DNA from: Acinetobacter silvestris
Lineage (GTDB): Bacteria > Pseudomonadota > Gammaproteobacteria > Pseudomonadales > Moraxellaceae
DNA: 64,000 nt
NCBI RefSeq assembly: GCF_002135235.1
Contig: NZ_NEGB01000005.1
Coordinates: 224,146 to 288,145 of the forward strand
Direction: 5' to 3'
A program made the translations under genes and the position numbers. Below, in pieces: positions 29,141-39,050 of the stretch (position 1 is its first letter; each line of letters starts with the position of its first letter). The notes beneath the pieces were generated by a model, which was not told the origin of the DNA, ran no database searches, and saw only the letters and a list, made by a program, of their open reading frames with translations.

Positions 29141-29563
29141 ATGAATAAAAAATCACTTACCGTTATAGCACTTATACTGACCACAACATTAATTGCTAGT
29201 TCTCTTTTCGCAGAGCGATATGATGATCATAATGATTCGAGGAATCATGATAGAGATAGAGACTATCAAGATCATCGTAATGAACATGATCACCATGATG
29301 GACAACAGTGGGATCATCAACCCCGTTATATGCAAAACCATCAAGCTTATCGCCATGACCTACCAAGACCACATCATGAGTGGCGCAGAGGTCAGACCAT
29401 TCCCTCTCAATACCGTAGATCAGATTATTATATAGATGATTGGCAGCGTTACGATCTTCCAGCCCCACCACATGGCCATCGTTGGTTAAATGTGAATGGA
29501 GACTATGTACTAGTTGCTGTTGCAACAGGTGTTATCGCAAGTATTCTTCTTGGTGGGCATTAA
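29141..29563 (+). CDS. RcnB-family periplasmic protein
   Basis: The 140-residue precursor has a signal peptide (MNKKSLTVIALILTTTLIAS, cleavage near SLFA). The mature part is rich in His, Asp, Arg and Asn through residue 75. The RcnB core follows: GQTIPSQYRR, a YYIDDWQRYDLPAPPHGHRW stretch, NGDYVLVAVATG, and a glycine-rich hydrophobic end. RcnB in E. coli affects nickel/cobalt homeostasis, and the His/Asp-rich stretch could bind metal here. No rcnA/rcnR lies nearby. GAGGAT gives a good ribosome site. Confidence 0.8.
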   Translation: MNKKSLTVIALILTTTLIASSLFAERYDDHNDSRNHDRDRDYQDHRNEHDHHDGQQWDHQPRYMQNHQAYRHDLPRPHHEWRRGQTIPSQYRRSDYYIDDWQRYDLPAPPHGHRWLNVNGDYVLVAVATGVIASILLGGH

Positions 29564-29705
29564 TTCACGTGTTAATCAATTTCACCATAAAAACTGTAGC
29601 CTCGTTCTGCAGTTTTTCACTTTAATAATGTATATCTTAAACATTCACTTTTCATAACGATACAACATAGCTTTACAATTTTTGATTCTGAAGATGCTAT
29701 TAAAA

Positions 29706-29733
29706 ATAAAAAAGCCTCCGAAGAGGCTTTTTA
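29706..29733 (-). terminator. Rho-independent terminator of glcB
   Basis: AAAGCCTC / GAGGCTTT stem with a CGAA loop and T-run on the minus strand, 15 bases after the glcB stop. Confidence 0.9.
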
Positions 29734-29747
29734 TTTACAGTGGAAAC

Positions 29748-31910
29748 TTAGTCCCCTGTATAACCTTTTAATTTTAAGCGTGCAGCATGCAACAACGGCT
29801 CTGTATAACCAGATGGCTGCTCACCACCTTTAAAGATCAAATCAGACGCAGCTTGGAATGCAATACCATCAAAGTTTGGACCCATAGCTGTGTATTCTGG
29901 ATCATTTGCATTTTGCTGATCCACAATAGCAGCCATACGTTTCATGACTTCTTCAACTTGCGCACGTGTCACAATACCATGACGCAACCAGTTGGCAACG
30001 TGTTGAGATGAAATACGTAACGTTGCACGGTCTTCCATTAAACCTACGTTGTTGATGTCTAAAACTTTAGAACAACCGACACCCAAATCGACCCAACGAA
30101 CCACATAACCCAAGATCCCTTGACAGTTATTTTCAAGTTCTTTGGTTTTTTCGTCTTCAGACCAGTTTGTGTCTTTCGCTAAAGGCGGAGTCAACAAATC
30201 ATCTAAAGGTAATGCTTCAGTCGCCAATAATTCTTTTTGACGATTTGCAACATTAATTTGGTGATAATGAATCGCGTGAATAACCGCACCCGCTGGTGAT
30301 GGCACCCATGCACAGCTCGCACCAGCTTCTGGATGTTCAGTCTTGGTTTTATACATATCAAGCAACATATCTGGTTTAGGCCACATGCCTTTACCAATTT
30401 GCGCTTTACCACGTAAGCCTGCTTTCAAACCCACCATTACGTTGCGGTTTTCATATGCAGGGAACCAAATTTGCGCTTTTACTTCGCCTTTACGAACGAA
30501 TGGGCCTGCTTCCATAAAGGTATGAATTTCATCACCCGTACGATCCATGAAGCCCGTATTGATGAAAATCGTACGATCTTTCGCTTGAGCGATACAGTTT
30601 TTCAAGTTTACAGAAGTACGACGCTCTTCATCCATGATACCGATTTTAAGCGTTTTAGCTGGCAAACCTAATAATTTTTCAGCACGTTCAAAAATCTCTA
30701 CAGCAAATGCAACTTCTTCCGGACCATGCATTTTTGGTTTAACGATATACATAGAACCTTTACGCGAGTTCTTAATTTCGTTTTCACCTTTGATGTCTGC
30801 GAAAGCAAGTAATGGTGTAATTAAAGCATCCATAATGCCTTCGTAAATTTCCGCACCATCCACAAGGATGGCTGGATTTGTCATTAAATGACCCACGTTA
30901 CGAAGAAGCATCAATGAACGGCCATGAATAATGGTTTCACCGCCAATTAAGTTTTTATGTGTACGGTCTTTATTCAAACTACGAGTAACAGTTTTACCAT
31001 TTTTCTCGATCGATTCTTCTAAAGTACCTTTCATTAGACCTAACCAGTTACGGTAGCCTTCAACTTTTTCTTCCGCATCAACAGCCGCAATTGAGTCTTC
31101 TAAGTCTTGAATCGTGGTTACTGCAGCTTCAAGCACCAAATCTTTAACGCCTGCCGCATCAGTTTTACCGATCGGGCTAGTCGCATCAATCTCGATAATG
31201 ACATGCAAGCCATTATTCTTGAATACGATTTCTGTAGGGGCAGCGGCTTCGCCGTTATAACCTACAAATTGCGCTTGATGTGCTAAAGTCGTAGTCGAAC
31301 CATCTTTCAATGTCACGACAAGTGCATTGTGATCTACAGCATAGTGTGTTGCATCAGCATGCGAACCTGAAGCAAGTGGGAAGTTTTCATCTAAGAAGTT
31401 CTTCGCGAATGCGATAACTTTTTCACCACGTACAGGGTTATAACCTTTACCTTTTTCCGCACCACCTTCTTCTGAGATGACGTCAAAACCGTAAAGCGCA
31501 TCATATAGCGAGCCCCAACGTGCATTCGCAGCATTTAAGCAATAACGCGCATTACGTACAGGTACGACAAGTTGTGGACCAGCCAGCAATGCGATTTCTT
31601 CATCGACATTTTCTGTGCTGATTTGGAAATCTTCTACTTCTGGTAGCAAGTAACCAATTTCTTTAAGGAAAGCTTTATAAGCTTCTAATTCAAATTTATT
31701 ATCACGGTGCCATTGATCAATTTTAGCCTGAATCTCATCACGCTTTGCTAAAAGCGCTTTATTCTTAGGGCTAAGATCGACAACGACTTGCTCAAAGTTC
31801 TTCCAATATGTTTCGCTCTCTAAACCAGAACCTGGTAAAGCTTCATTTTCGATGAAATCGTAAAGTTCTTTAGCAATCGCTAACTTGCCTTTTTGAATAC
31901 GTGCAGTCAT
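29748..31910 (-). CDS. glcB: Malate synthase G
   Basis: The enzyme condenses glyoxylate with acetyl-CoA to malate in the glyoxylate shunt, needed for growth on acetate and fatty acids. At 720 residues it matches the G isoform (723 in E. coli). Family landmarks are [20 protein letters not shown] near 128, RSLNKDRTH, and a [16 protein letters not shown] loop near 430 that lies at the active site. AGGAAAG precedes the ATG. It is a single-gene unit with its own terminator. Confidence 0.95.
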   Translation of the reverse strand: MTARIQKGKLAIAKELYDFIENEALPGSGLESETYWKNFEQVVVDLSPKNKALLAKRDEIQAKIDQWHRDNKFELEAYKAFLKEIGYLLPEVEDFQISTENVDEEIALLAGPQLVVPVRNARYCLNAANARWGSLYDALYGFDVISEEGGAEKGKGYNPVRGEKVIAFAKNFLDENFPLASGSHADATHYAVDHNALVVTLKDGSTTTLAHQAQFVGYNGEAAAPTEIVFKNNGLHVIIEIDATSPIGKTDAAGVKDLVLEAAVTTIQDLEDSIAAVDAEEKVEGYRNWLGLMKGTLEESIEKNGKTVTRSLNKDRTHKNLIGGETIIHGRSLMLLRNVGHLMTNPAILVDGAEIYEGIMDALITPLLAFADIKGENEIKNSRKGSMYIVKPKMHGPEEVAFAVEIFERAEKLLGLPAKTLKIGIMDEERRTSVNLKNCIAQAKDRTIFINTGFMDRTGDEIHTFMEAGPFVRKGEVKAQIWFPAYENRNVMVGLKAGLRGKAQIGKGMWPKPDMLLDMYKTKTEHPEAGASCAWVPSPAGAVIHAIHYHQINVANRQKELLATEALPLDDLLTPPLAKDTNWSEDEKTKELENNCQGILGYVVRWVDLGVGCSKVLDINNVGLMEDRATLRISSQHVANWLRHGIVTRAQVEEVMKRMAAIVDQQNANDPEYTAMGPNFDGIAFQAASDLIFKGGEQPSGYTEPLLHAARLKLKGYTGD

Positions 31911-32243
31911 TGTCTTTCCTGATATTGCTACTTTTTATAACAAGAGTTTGTAGTATACCGATTTATATTTTGCTGAATACTAATATCACATTCCTAAATA
32001 GTGAGCATTTTTTAAATGATAAATATTGACATTATCAAAAAAATAATTTTTAAAATTTAAGATATATCAGCAAATTAAATACCGATTTACAGTGTATAAA
32101 GTTTTTAAAATGTCGAAATTAGACTTAAGTTCAGAATGTCCCACTTATTCTGATTTTTATTCGATAACCGCTATGAATGTACAAATATTTAGCTACAAAA
32201 GCCAATCAAATTCGATAAAGCTCCATATTTTTATAATTATTAA
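31911..32243. other. glcB upstream region
   Basis: A TATACT box on the minus strand (31952-31957) is a candidate -10 about 40 bases before the glcB start, with a poor -35. The rest is AT-rich. The open frame beginning at 32092 on the plus strand runs into zapE antisense and is not credible. Confidence 0.4.
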
Positions 32244-32269
32244 TAAAAAAAGCACTCCGAAAAATGCTT
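32244..32269 (-). terminator. Weak terminator behind zapE
   Basis: Minus-strand AAGCA / TGCTT short stem with a 10-base interior region followed by seven T, 28 bases after the zapE stop. Confidence 0.5.
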
Positions 32270-32296
32270 ATTCAAATAAAAATCAATATCTTATGA

Positions 32297-33457
32297 TTAA
32301 ACTTTCAGTTCTGCACTATCCTTTTGTTTATTCTCAATCTGATGATGTGCTGCTTGTAAATAATCATCAGATTGCATTTCCAATAAACGCGAGCGCGTTC
32401 GCTCAATTTCAAATGCCAATTTTTGACCTTCATAAATCGTAATAATTGAATCTTCTGAAGTCAGTAATAATTTGACGCCGCGATCATAAAACTCATCGAC
32501 CAGATAAATAAAGCGACGCGTCCCTTCTGACAAATAATCGGTTAAATGCGGTACATTACTGACCAGAACAGTATTATAAATATTGGCAATTTCAATAAAA
32601 TCTGCTGGACTACGTGGCTTCATACACAATTCTGAAAATTCGCACCACAATACATCTTCTGTATGGCCCAATGTTTCCACAATACGATGATTAATAATAA
32701 TCGGTTCATCAGAAACTTTTTGTGCTTGTGTTAACGCGGTAAATCGCTTAGCCATCCACAATTTATGTTCATGTGTTAACGGTGACTTAAACAATTGCGC
32801 TTGTTTTAACACACGTAAACGATAATCCACACCAGCATCTACATTGAGTACCACACAATTTTGCTTGACCATTTCAATCGTTGGAATAATACGGTCACGA
32901 TGGATACCATCTTTATATAAGCCATCTGGTGCAATATTCGAGGTCGAAATCAGTGTAATACCTCGTTGAAAGAGTTTTTGAAATAAATCACTTAAAATCA
33001 TTGCATCCGTAACGTTTGAGACAAAAAACTCATCAAAACAAATCACAACTGCTTCCTTATAAATTTGATCTGCAACCAAATCGAGCGGGTTCCGCTGACC
33101 CGATAATTTATTTAACTCTTTATGTACATACTGCATAAAATGGTGAAAATGCATTCGTGTTTTACGACGAAACGGTAATGACTCATAAAATTGATCCATC
33201 AACCACGTTTTACCACGGCCAACACCACCCCACATATACACACCACGAGGTGCAGTCTGACGACGGAAACGACGAAAGGCTTTTTTAGAGGCTTTATAAC
33301 GGTTCAATAACTCCTGCCAAACCCGTTCTAACTCATGTACCGCTTGAGCCTGCGCATCATCGGACATAAACTGTCCAGAAGCTAAAGCCTGAGCATAACG
33401 CTCCGCAGGCGATAAAGGTGTAAATGCTGTCTTATGCGTTGCTTTCTGATCTAACAT
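32297..33457 (-). CDS. zapE: Cell division protein ZapE (AFG1-like ATPase)
   Basis: The 386-residue P-loop ATPase has Walker A in WGGVGRGKTWLMD (about 77-89) and Walker B in VICFDEFFVSN. The AFG1 signatures HFHHFMQYVH and FIYLVDEFYDRGVKL are present. ZapE is recruited to the Z-ring and modulates FtsZ; AFG1 homologues also affect protein quality control. In many gammaproteobacteria it precedes rplM-rpsI, but here the neighbours are glcB and an AraC regulator. Confidence 0.92.
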   Translation of the reverse strand: MLDQKATHKTAFTPLSPAERYAQALASGQFMSDDAQAQAVHELERVWQELLNRYKASKKAFRRFRRQTAPRGVYMWGGVGRGKTWLMDQFYESLPFRRKTRMHFHHFMQYVHKELNKLSGQRNPLDLVADQIYKEAVVICFDEFFVSNVTDAMILSDLFQKLFQRGITLISTSNIAPDGLYKDGIHRDRIIPTIEMVKQNCVVLNVDAGVDYRLRVLKQAQLFKSPLTHEHKLWMAKRFTALTQAQKVSDEPIIINHRIVETLGHTEDVLWCEFSELCMKPRSPADFIEIANIYNTVLVSNVPHLTDYLSEGTRRFIYLVDEFYDRGVKLLLTSEDSIITIYEGQKLAFEIERTRSRLLEMQSDDYLQAAHHQIENKQKDSAELKV

Positions 33458-33551
33458 ATCGCTTATGTACTTTTAAGGTCTAGTGGAAGTATATCGAAAT
33501 ATAAACTTTGATAAATAAAACTTTGGCATATAGCTGAAGATATCACTTAGG

Positions 33552-34565
33552 CTATTTTCCATACTGCCTTGGACTCTGCCCAAACCATCGTTTAAAAGCA
33601 TGATTAAATGCAGCGGGTTCAGAATATCCCAATAGCTCAGCAATCACCTCAATTGAATATTCATTATATTCAATCAATCGCAATGCTTTATGTTTTATCA
33701 ATTGTTCACGTATTTGCTTATAACTGGTATTCAATTGTTGTAACTGATAGCGCAACGTTCTTTCAGGAATATTCAACGCCTGTGCTGTAATGCTCATACT
33801 TGGAATATTGCCTTGTTGTAATTCTAAATAGCCCTGAACACGTTGAATAAGTGAAGATTGATTCGTCTCTTCAGCATTTAAGCGTTCAATTTCAGCCATA
33901 CATTTGGCTTCATAAACGCGAAAAGTAATAGGATCTGCTGATGGAATCTTAACATTCATCACAGCATCATCCAGCTGAAAAGCTGCTTTTTCGGCACCAA
34001 AATGTAAGTCCAAGCCATAATATGCTTGATATTGATTTAATACATCTAAGTCTTTTGGTTGCTGAAAAGGTAACTCAACTCGAATATTCGGTGCAACCAA
34101 ACCCATCATTTTATAAATATCTTGTAAAAACTTATAAGTTCCAGATACTTCACATTGCGCACGTAACAAACCCATTTCCGTGTCTAGATCAATCGGTGCA
34201 TAGGTCAAAGTCACATGCTTGTTCGAATAAACCAATCCCAAATGACCAAATAAATGCGTTAACCCTTGAAAATGAATCCCATATTTGAGTGCATCTTGAA
34301 TTGTGCCACAGGTCACAAGCAGCATTAATAAAGGACCATAACCTGCTAAAGCATAATGCTGTCCAATCAACAGTCCAACTTCAGGCTTAACCCCTTCTCC
34401 AATGACTTTTTGAATATCCCATTCTAAGCTAGGGTGAATAATTGAACTTGGATCAAGTGCATCTGCTTTTATTCCAATACTGGCAAGTCTCGTATCCACA
34501 TCAATACCTGAGTTACGCATCCCATGAATTAAATACATCAAACCAAGTATCGATCGCTTCATCAT
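33552..34565 (-). CDS. AraC-family transcriptional regulator
   Basis: The 337-residue protein has an N-terminal Arabinose_bd (PF12625-like) sensor region and a C-terminal double HTH. The latter includes SITAQALNIPERTLRYQLQQ and the AraC signature ELLGYSEPAAFNHAFKRWFG ending SPRQYGK. Relatives control arginine, ornithine or hydrocarbon metabolism. It is divergent from the Baeyer-Villiger-type monooxygenase across a 161-base gap, so it most likely controls that gene. Confidence 0.85.
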   Translation of the reverse strand: MMKRSILGLMYLIHGMRNSGIDVDTRLASIGIKADALDPSSIIHPSLEWDIQKVIGEGVKPEVGLLIGQHYALAGYGPLLMLLVTCGTIQDALKYGIHFQGLTHLFGHLGLVYSNKHVTLTYAPIDLDTEMGLLRAQCEVSGTYKFLQDIYKMMGLVAPNIRVELPFQQPKDLDVLNQYQAYYGLDLHFGAEKAAFQLDDAVMNVKIPSADPITFRVYEAKCMAEIERLNAEETNQSSLIQRVQGYLELQQGNIPSMSITAQALNIPERTLRYQLQQLNTSYKQIREQLIKHKALRLIEYNEYSIEVIAELLGYSEPAAFNHAFKRWFGQSPRQYGK

Positions 34566-34726
34566 ATCTTCAATAAAATCTTTACAAACGGTTTTACAAT
34601 AAATAGGAAACTTTGAAAATTGCCGAATCTATCAATTTTATCGTCAGCGAAATCATGTTTCTTCATTTGAAAATCTATTAACCTACAAAAATCAAAAAAA
34701 TGATTCTAAAAATTAGGATAAAAATC

Positions 34727-36262
34727 ATGTCTGCAGCAACATCTGCATCTAAAAAAGCACAAAATAATGTGCAAAAAACTCAAGTCGCTATTATTGGTGC
34801 AGGTTTTGGTGGTCTTGCAATGGCAATTCGTCTACTTCAAGCCAATATTCAAGATTTTATTATTTTAGAAAAAGCAGATGATGTTGGCGGTACTTGGCGT
34901 GAAAATCAATATCCTGGTGCGGCGTGTGATGTACAATCCCACATGTATTCTCTTTCTTTTGCACCTAAAAAAGACTGGTCGAAACGTTATGCCGAAGCAG
35001 CAGAAATTTTTGACTACATACAAGATTTAATGAAAGAATTTGAACTCAAAAAATTTATCCAATTTCAACATGAAGTTATTTCAGTAAAATTTGATGAAGC
35101 CGCTTTGAACTGGCAATTGCTCATGCAAAATGGTCAACGTATTGAAGCACAGTTTATCGTATTTGCCTCAGGCCCACTCCATGTTCCACAAATTCCAAAA
35201 ATTAAAGGTATTGAAAACTTCAAAGGTGAAGTCTTCCACTCTTCACAATGGAATCACAATTACAATTTAAATAACAAACATGTTGCATCCATTGGAACAG
35301 GCGGTAGTGCAATCCAATACCTTCCTGAAATTGCACCCAAGGTTGAACAACTCTATGTGTTACAACGTACTGCTGCTTGGGTAATCCCACGGGATGAACG
35401 TACTTATAATGCTTTAGATAAAAAACTTTTTAGTCGTTTTGAATGGTTCCGTAAATTACACCGTGCGCGCTTGTATTGGTCAAATGAGTCACGTGTTGTG
35501 CCTATTGTAAAACCTAAAATCATGAAATACGGTCAAAAGCTCGCTGAAGCATTTATTAAATTCCAAATCAAAGATCAAACACTTGCAAAAAAATTAACGC
35601 CAAATTTTGTCATGGGCTGTAAACGCATTTTAATTTCAAACAAATACTTTCCGACTTTTAATCGTGAAAATGTGGAACTAATTACTGAAGCCATTCAAGA
35701 AATAACTTCAGACAGTATCATCACCCAAGACGGTCAAAAGCGTAAGATTGACTGTTTGATTTACGGCACGGGCTTTATTACAGATCCACGTATTTATTTA
35801 AAATCCTTTACATGTTATGGCAAAAATAATTTAGAACTTAAAGATGCTTGGAAAGATGGTGCTGAAAGTTTTTATGGAATTACAACCAAAAACTTCCCTA
35901 ATCTTTTCCAACTATTAGGGCCAAATACCGTACTTGGACATAACTCTGTGATTTTTATGATTGAATCACAGACCAATTATATTATACAGATGATGCAATT
36001 GGTGCATAAAACCCAAACACAAGCGATTGTGGTTAAAGCTGAAGCCCAAGATCAATTCAATCAAAATGTCCAAAACCAACTTAAAGGCACGGTATGGCAA
36101 TCAGGTTGTGTCAGTTGGTACCAACAAGATGGTGGTAAGAATTTTTCACTATGGCCAACCTATACATGGAAATACTGGCTAGAAACTCGTAAAGTTAATC
36201 CCGCGGATTATCAACTCCTTGGTGGTATAAAACCCAATAACAAAACACCCCACGCAGCATAA
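34727..36262 (+). CDS. Baeyer-Villiger-type flavin monooxygenase
   Basis: The 511-residue enzyme has two Rossmann motifs: IGAGFGGLAM near the N-terminus for FAD, and SIGTGGSAIQ near residue 190 for NADPH. Between them lies the exact BVMO fingerprint FKGEVFHSSQW (FxGxxxHxxxW) near residues 165-175. It should insert oxygen next to a ketone using NADPH and O2. The ATG at 34727 has AGGA eight bases upstream, so it is preferred over the ATG at 34700. The divergent AraC gene is the likely regulator. Confidence 0.9.
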   Translation: MSAATSASKKAQNNVQKTQVAIIGAGFGGLAMAIRLLQANIQDFIILEKADDVGGTWRENQYPGAACDVQSHMYSLSFAPKKDWSKRYAEAAEIFDYIQDLMKEFELKKFIQFQHEVISVKFDEAALNWQLLMQNGQRIEAQFIVFASGPLHVPQIPKIKGIENFKGEVFHSSQWNHNYNLNNKHVASIGTGGSAIQYLPEIAPKVEQLYVLQRTAAWVIPRDERTYNALDKKLFSRFEWFRKLHRARLYWSNESRVVPIVKPKIMKYGQKLAEAFIKFQIKDQTLAKKLTPNFVMGCKRILISNKYFPTFNRENVELITEAIQEITSDSIITQDGQKRKIDCLIYGTGFITDPRIYLKSFTCYGKNNLELKDAWKDGAESFYGITTKNFPNLFQLLGPNTVLGHNSVIFMIESQTNYIIQMMQLVHKTQTQAIVVKAEAQDQFNQNVQNQLKGTVWQSGCVSWYQQDGGKNFSLWPTYTWKYWLETRKVNPADYQLLGGIKPNNKTPHAA

Positions 36263-36277
36263 AGTTTGCTTATAATA

Positions 36278-36305
36278 AGCAGGTGTTTACCCACCTGCTG
36301 ACTTT
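36278..36305 (+). terminator. Hairpin between the monooxygenase gene and lysO
   Basis: AGCAGGTG / CACCTGCT perfect stem with a 6-base loop followed by GACTTTT. It ends just before the lysO ATG, so it may be a weak terminator or may mask the lysO ribosome site. Confidence 0.5.
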
Positions 36306-36308
36306 TCC

Positions 36309-37217
36309 ATGCAATCGCTTTGGTTGATTTTCCAACTATTATTTTGTTTATTTTTCGGATTTATTTTAGCGCGCAGACTTCCACAATGGTTGGAAAAAAT
36401 TGCTTTTAAAATATTACCCTTTTTCACCTATATTCTGCTTATTGCTATTGCTATTGAGTTTTCCCAAACCTTACAAAGCATGAATAGCCCCACACAAATT
36501 TTAAGTAATGCCTTAATACTATCGCTAGCAACATCAATAGGTGCCTTTTTCTGTTGTTATCTGCTGTTTAAAATGATTGGTTATCAACCGATGCAAGGTA
36601 AGGTCTCAACTGATTTATTAGTCGGATCACTCCTCAATATCAGTTATGCTTTTATTGCATTAGGCTGCGGTTATGGCTTAGCAGAATTGTTTAATCATTG
36701 GAGTTACAGCCTGCATGTGAGTACGTGGAATCTATTATTAGTTTTCATGTTTTTAATTGGCCTAGATTTGGCTTATTCACCACTAGACCGCTCATGGCTC
36801 AACTGGAAAATCATGCTCGTCCCATTTGGTTGTATTATTGGCTCACTCTTAGGCGCTGTCACCGCATCGTTGCTCATCAATAATATTAACCTCAAAGATT
36901 TAATCATGCTTTCCCAAGGTTATGGTTTTTATTCAATGACTGGCATCGTTGTGACTGAATTAAAAAATTCGCAATTAGGCAGTATTGCTTTAATGAATGA
37001 TTTATTTAGAGAAATTTTTGCAATTTTATTTATGTATTTGATTGGCTGGCGCTATCCTCGCTCGGCAATTTCTTCTGCGGGTGCAACAGCAATGGATGTT
37101 ACCTTGCCCATGGTTAAACAAGCTTGTGGAAATGAATTTATTCCACATGCAATGGTGAGTGGATTTATTCTATCCCTACTTGCACCCATTGCCGTCAGTA
37201 TCTTAGCGGCACTTTAA
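36309..37217 (+). CDS. LysO-family (DUF340) lysine exporter
   Basis: The 302-residue membrane protein has about eight hydrophobic segments. It carries the family stretches YSMTGIVVTELKN and GATAMDVTLPMVKQACGN near the C-terminus, which contain the conserved acidic residues. LysO (YbjE) exports lysine and toxic analogues. The start lies within 10 bases of the preceding hairpin and no strong Shine-Dalgarno is visible. In Acinetobacter the substrate is inferred from family only. Confidence 0.82.
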   Translation: MQSLWLIFQLLFCLFFGFILARRLPQWLEKIAFKILPFFTYILLIAIAIEFSQTLQSMNSPTQILSNALILSLATSIGAFFCCYLLFKMIGYQPMQGKVSTDLLVGSLLNISYAFIALGCGYGLAELFNHWSYSLHVSTWNLLLVFMFLIGLDLAYSPLDRSWLNWKIMLVPFGCIIGSLLGAVTASLLINNINLKDLIMLSQGYGFYSMTGIVVTELKNSQLGSIALMNDLFREIFAILFMYLIGWRYPRSAISSAGATAMDVTLPMVKQACGNEFIPHAMVSGFILSLLAPIAVSILAAL

Positions 37218-37230
37218 AGAGAATGAAAAG

Positions 37231-37270
37231 TTTCCTTAAATCCATCATACAACAAACGGATTTAAGGAAA
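37231..37270. terminator. Inverted repeat between convergent lysO and pyrF
   Basis: TTTCCTTAAATCC and GGATTTAAGGAAA are perfect 13-base arms around a 14-base loop, 13 bases after lysO and 5 bases from the pyrF stop. The T-runs are weak, but the placement suits a bidirectional terminator. Confidence 0.65.
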
Positions 37271-37275
37271 ATGTA

Positions 37276-37956
37276 TTAAATAGAGGCCAAGATATCTTTC
37301 AAAGTCTGACGCGGCTGTTCAGACTGTGTAATTGGACGACCAATGACTAAATGCGTTGCACCATCCACGATTGCTTGTTTAGGTGTCACAATACGTTTTT
37401 GATCATCCGCATTTGAACCTGCAGGACGAATACCTGGTGTCACCAAAGAAAAGTTGTGACCTAATTCTTGACGTAACATTTTAGCTTCTTGCGCAGAACA
37501 AACAACTCCATCTAGCCCGCTTTCTTGAGTCAATTTTGCAAGGCGTTTCACTTGTTCAAAAGGCTCAACATCCAAACCCAAATCACGTAAATCCTCACGC
37601 CCCATTGACGTTAAAACGGTTACAGCTATCAGCTGAGTCTGATAATTACCTGCTTTTAAGCGCTCTACGCAAGTTTCCATCATTTTACGCCCACCTGATG
37701 CGTGCACATTTACCATCCATACCCCTAAGTCAGCAGCAGCACAAACCGCTTGTGCTGTGGTATTTGGAATATCATGGAATTTTAAATCTAGAAATACTTC
37801 AAAACCTTTGTCATGTAATGCTTTTACGACAGATGGCCCTTCATGAGTAAAAATTTCTTTACCCACTTTTACTCGGCATAGTGATGGATCAAGTTGATCT
37901 GCAATTGTTAATGCTTCATATTGGCTTTTAGCATCCAAGGCAACAATGATACTCAA
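37276..37956 (-). CDS. pyrF: Orotidine 5'-phosphate decarboxylase
   Basis: This catalyses the last step of UMP synthesis. The 226-residue TIM barrel has the class-I signature [14 protein letters not shown] near residues 57-70, with the catalytic Asp-Lys-Asp array. VTPGIRP and LVIGRPIT bind phosphate. The start is TTG ([11 protein letters not shown]) with GGAA upstream and no ATG nearby. It lies downstream of ihfB-lapA, as in many gammaproteobacteria, although a strong hairpin separates them. Confidence 0.94.
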   Translation of the reverse strand: MSIIVALDAKSQYEALTIADQLDPSLCRVKVGKEIFTHEGPSVVKALHDKGFEVFLDLKFHDIPNTTAQAVCAAADLGVWMVNVHASGGRKMMETCVERLKAGNYQTQLIAVTVLTSMGREDLRDLGLDVEPFEQVKRLAKLTQESGLDGVVCSAQEAKMLRQELGHNFSLVTPGIRPAGSNADDQKRIVTPKQAIVDGATHLVIGRPITQSEQPRQTLKDILASI

Positions 37957-38150
37957 GAGTTATTCCATCACATAAAAAGATACGCAATTATAAGGGGGTT
38001 TAGTCAGCGCTGTAAAACATTGATCGGCGACTCATCTCAATTAAATCAAGATAGCTATTCTTTTTTTTCAATGAATCTATCCGATGATAAAACCAATAAA
38101 ATTTGTTTTTAATAAATTCACTTAAATCTCAACTTAAAACTTTAAAAATA

Positions 38151-38188
38151 AAAAAGCTCTTTATTGCTTTAACAATAAAGAGCTTTTT
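38151..38188 (-). terminator. Strong hairpin after lapA
   Basis: A perfect 16-base stem begins AAAAAGCTCTTTATTG, with a 6-base loop and T/A runs at both ends. It lies 14 bases past the lapA stop, so it should end the rpsA-ihfB-lapA transcript before pyrF. Confidence 0.85.
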
Positions 38189-38201
38189 ACTAGCTTTAAA
38201 A

Positions 38202-38567
38202 CTATAGAGGATTAGGGGATTTATCTTCAGGATGAATATCTAATATTGTCTTTTCATGGCGAGCATGTGCTGCTGCTTCCGCCGCTGCAAACTGTGCCGT
38301 TTGTATTTGTTCTTTACGTAAGTGCTCTATATCTTTGCGTAAACGCTTAATTTCCCAACTATTTTGGAAAACACGGAAAACTTGAACACCTAAAAGTAAT
38401 CCTAAAACGATACCAATGGCTAAAGTAAATAATAGCAACAGACCTAAGCGCATTGCAGGCACTTGAGTAAACCATAAATCTACTGCAAGCTCTGTACCAT
38501 TAAGCAATACTAATGCTAAAGCATAGCCAAAAACAGCTATTAATAGCAGCACTAAAATATAGCGCAT
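38202..38567 (-). CDS. lapA: LapA-domain (DUF1049, YciS) inner-membrane protein
   Basis: The 121-residue protein has two N-terminal transmembrane segments (residues 3-22 and 42-64) and a cytoplasmic coiled-coil tail (EIKRLRKDIEHLRKEQIQ). LapA/YciS partners LapB in LPS assembly control through LpxC turnover in E. coli. I use ATG 38567 with GGGG upstream; a GTG at 38573 is less well spaced. It follows ihfB by 18 bases. No lapB follows, unlike in enterics. Confidence 0.82.
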   Translation of the reverse strand: MRYILVLLLIAVFGYALALVLLNGTELAVDLWFTQVPAMRLGLLLLFTLAIGIVLGLLLGVQVFRVFQNSWEIKRLRKDIEHLRKEQIQTAQFAAAEAAAHARHEKTILDIHPEDKSPNPL

Positions 38568-38585
38568 AAACACCCCGCTCGAATT

Positions 38586-38891
38586 TTATTTATTGGCAGA
38601 TTCGTTTACTGCATCACGTAGCGCTTTACCAGGTTTAAAATGTGGAACAGCTTTCGCAGCAACTTCCACTGATTTACCTGTTTTAGGATTACGACCAACT
38701 CGTGGATCACGATGGTGTAATGCAAAGCTACCAAATCCGCGAATCTCTATACGATCATCTCCAGATAATGATGCAATCATTTGATCGATCATTATTTTAA
38801 CAGCTTCTTCTACTAAAGGCTCAGCTAAATGTGGGTTTTTTAGTGAGATTCTTTCTATTAAGTCAGACTTATTAAGTGCTTCAGTTGTCAT
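38586..38891 (-). CDS. ihfB: Integration host factor subunit beta
   Basis: The 101-residue HU-family DNA-bending protein has the family motif [20 protein letters not shown] with the RNPKTG tip of the beta arm (residues 61-67). [14 protein letters not shown] is the C-terminal clamp. It pairs with IhfA to bend DNA at recombination, replication and transcription sites. It lies directly behind rpsA, the usual place for ihfB, with a hairpin between them. Confidence 0.94.
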   Translation of the reverse strand: MTTEALNKSDLIERISLKNPHLAEPLVEEAVKIMIDQMIASLSGDDRIEIRGFGSFALHHRDPRVGRNPKTGKSVEVAAKAVPHFKPGKALRDAVNESANK

Positions 38892-38952
38892 TTAAGACCT
38901 CATTCATTTTAATGCTATTTGCTATGTTATAAATAATATCCTTTTTAAATAC

Positions 38953-38991
38953 AAAAAGGTAGCGCAATAATTAAATACTGCGCCACCTTTT
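38953..38991 (-). terminator. Terminator/attenuator between rpsA and ihfB
   Basis: AAAGGT-GCGCA / TGCGC-ACCTTT with single mismatch and a 12-base loop, followed by T-rich sequence on the minus strand. It lies 60 bases past rpsA and 60 before ihfB. Confidence 0.7.
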
Positions 38992-39050
38992 ACAGTAATT
39001 GTATAAAAAGTATTAATTAGTTACATTAAATAATACTTCTTTACAACGAC

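Noticed and set aside
29196..29525. Open frame antisense to the RcnB-like gene
   Set aside because: Its His/Asp repeats merely reflect the sense-strand composition; the sense frame has a signal peptide and a good ribosome site.
32092..32442. 116-codon frame between glcB and zapE
   Set aside because: It runs antisense through the zapE 3' end and the zapE terminator, with no recognisable protein features.
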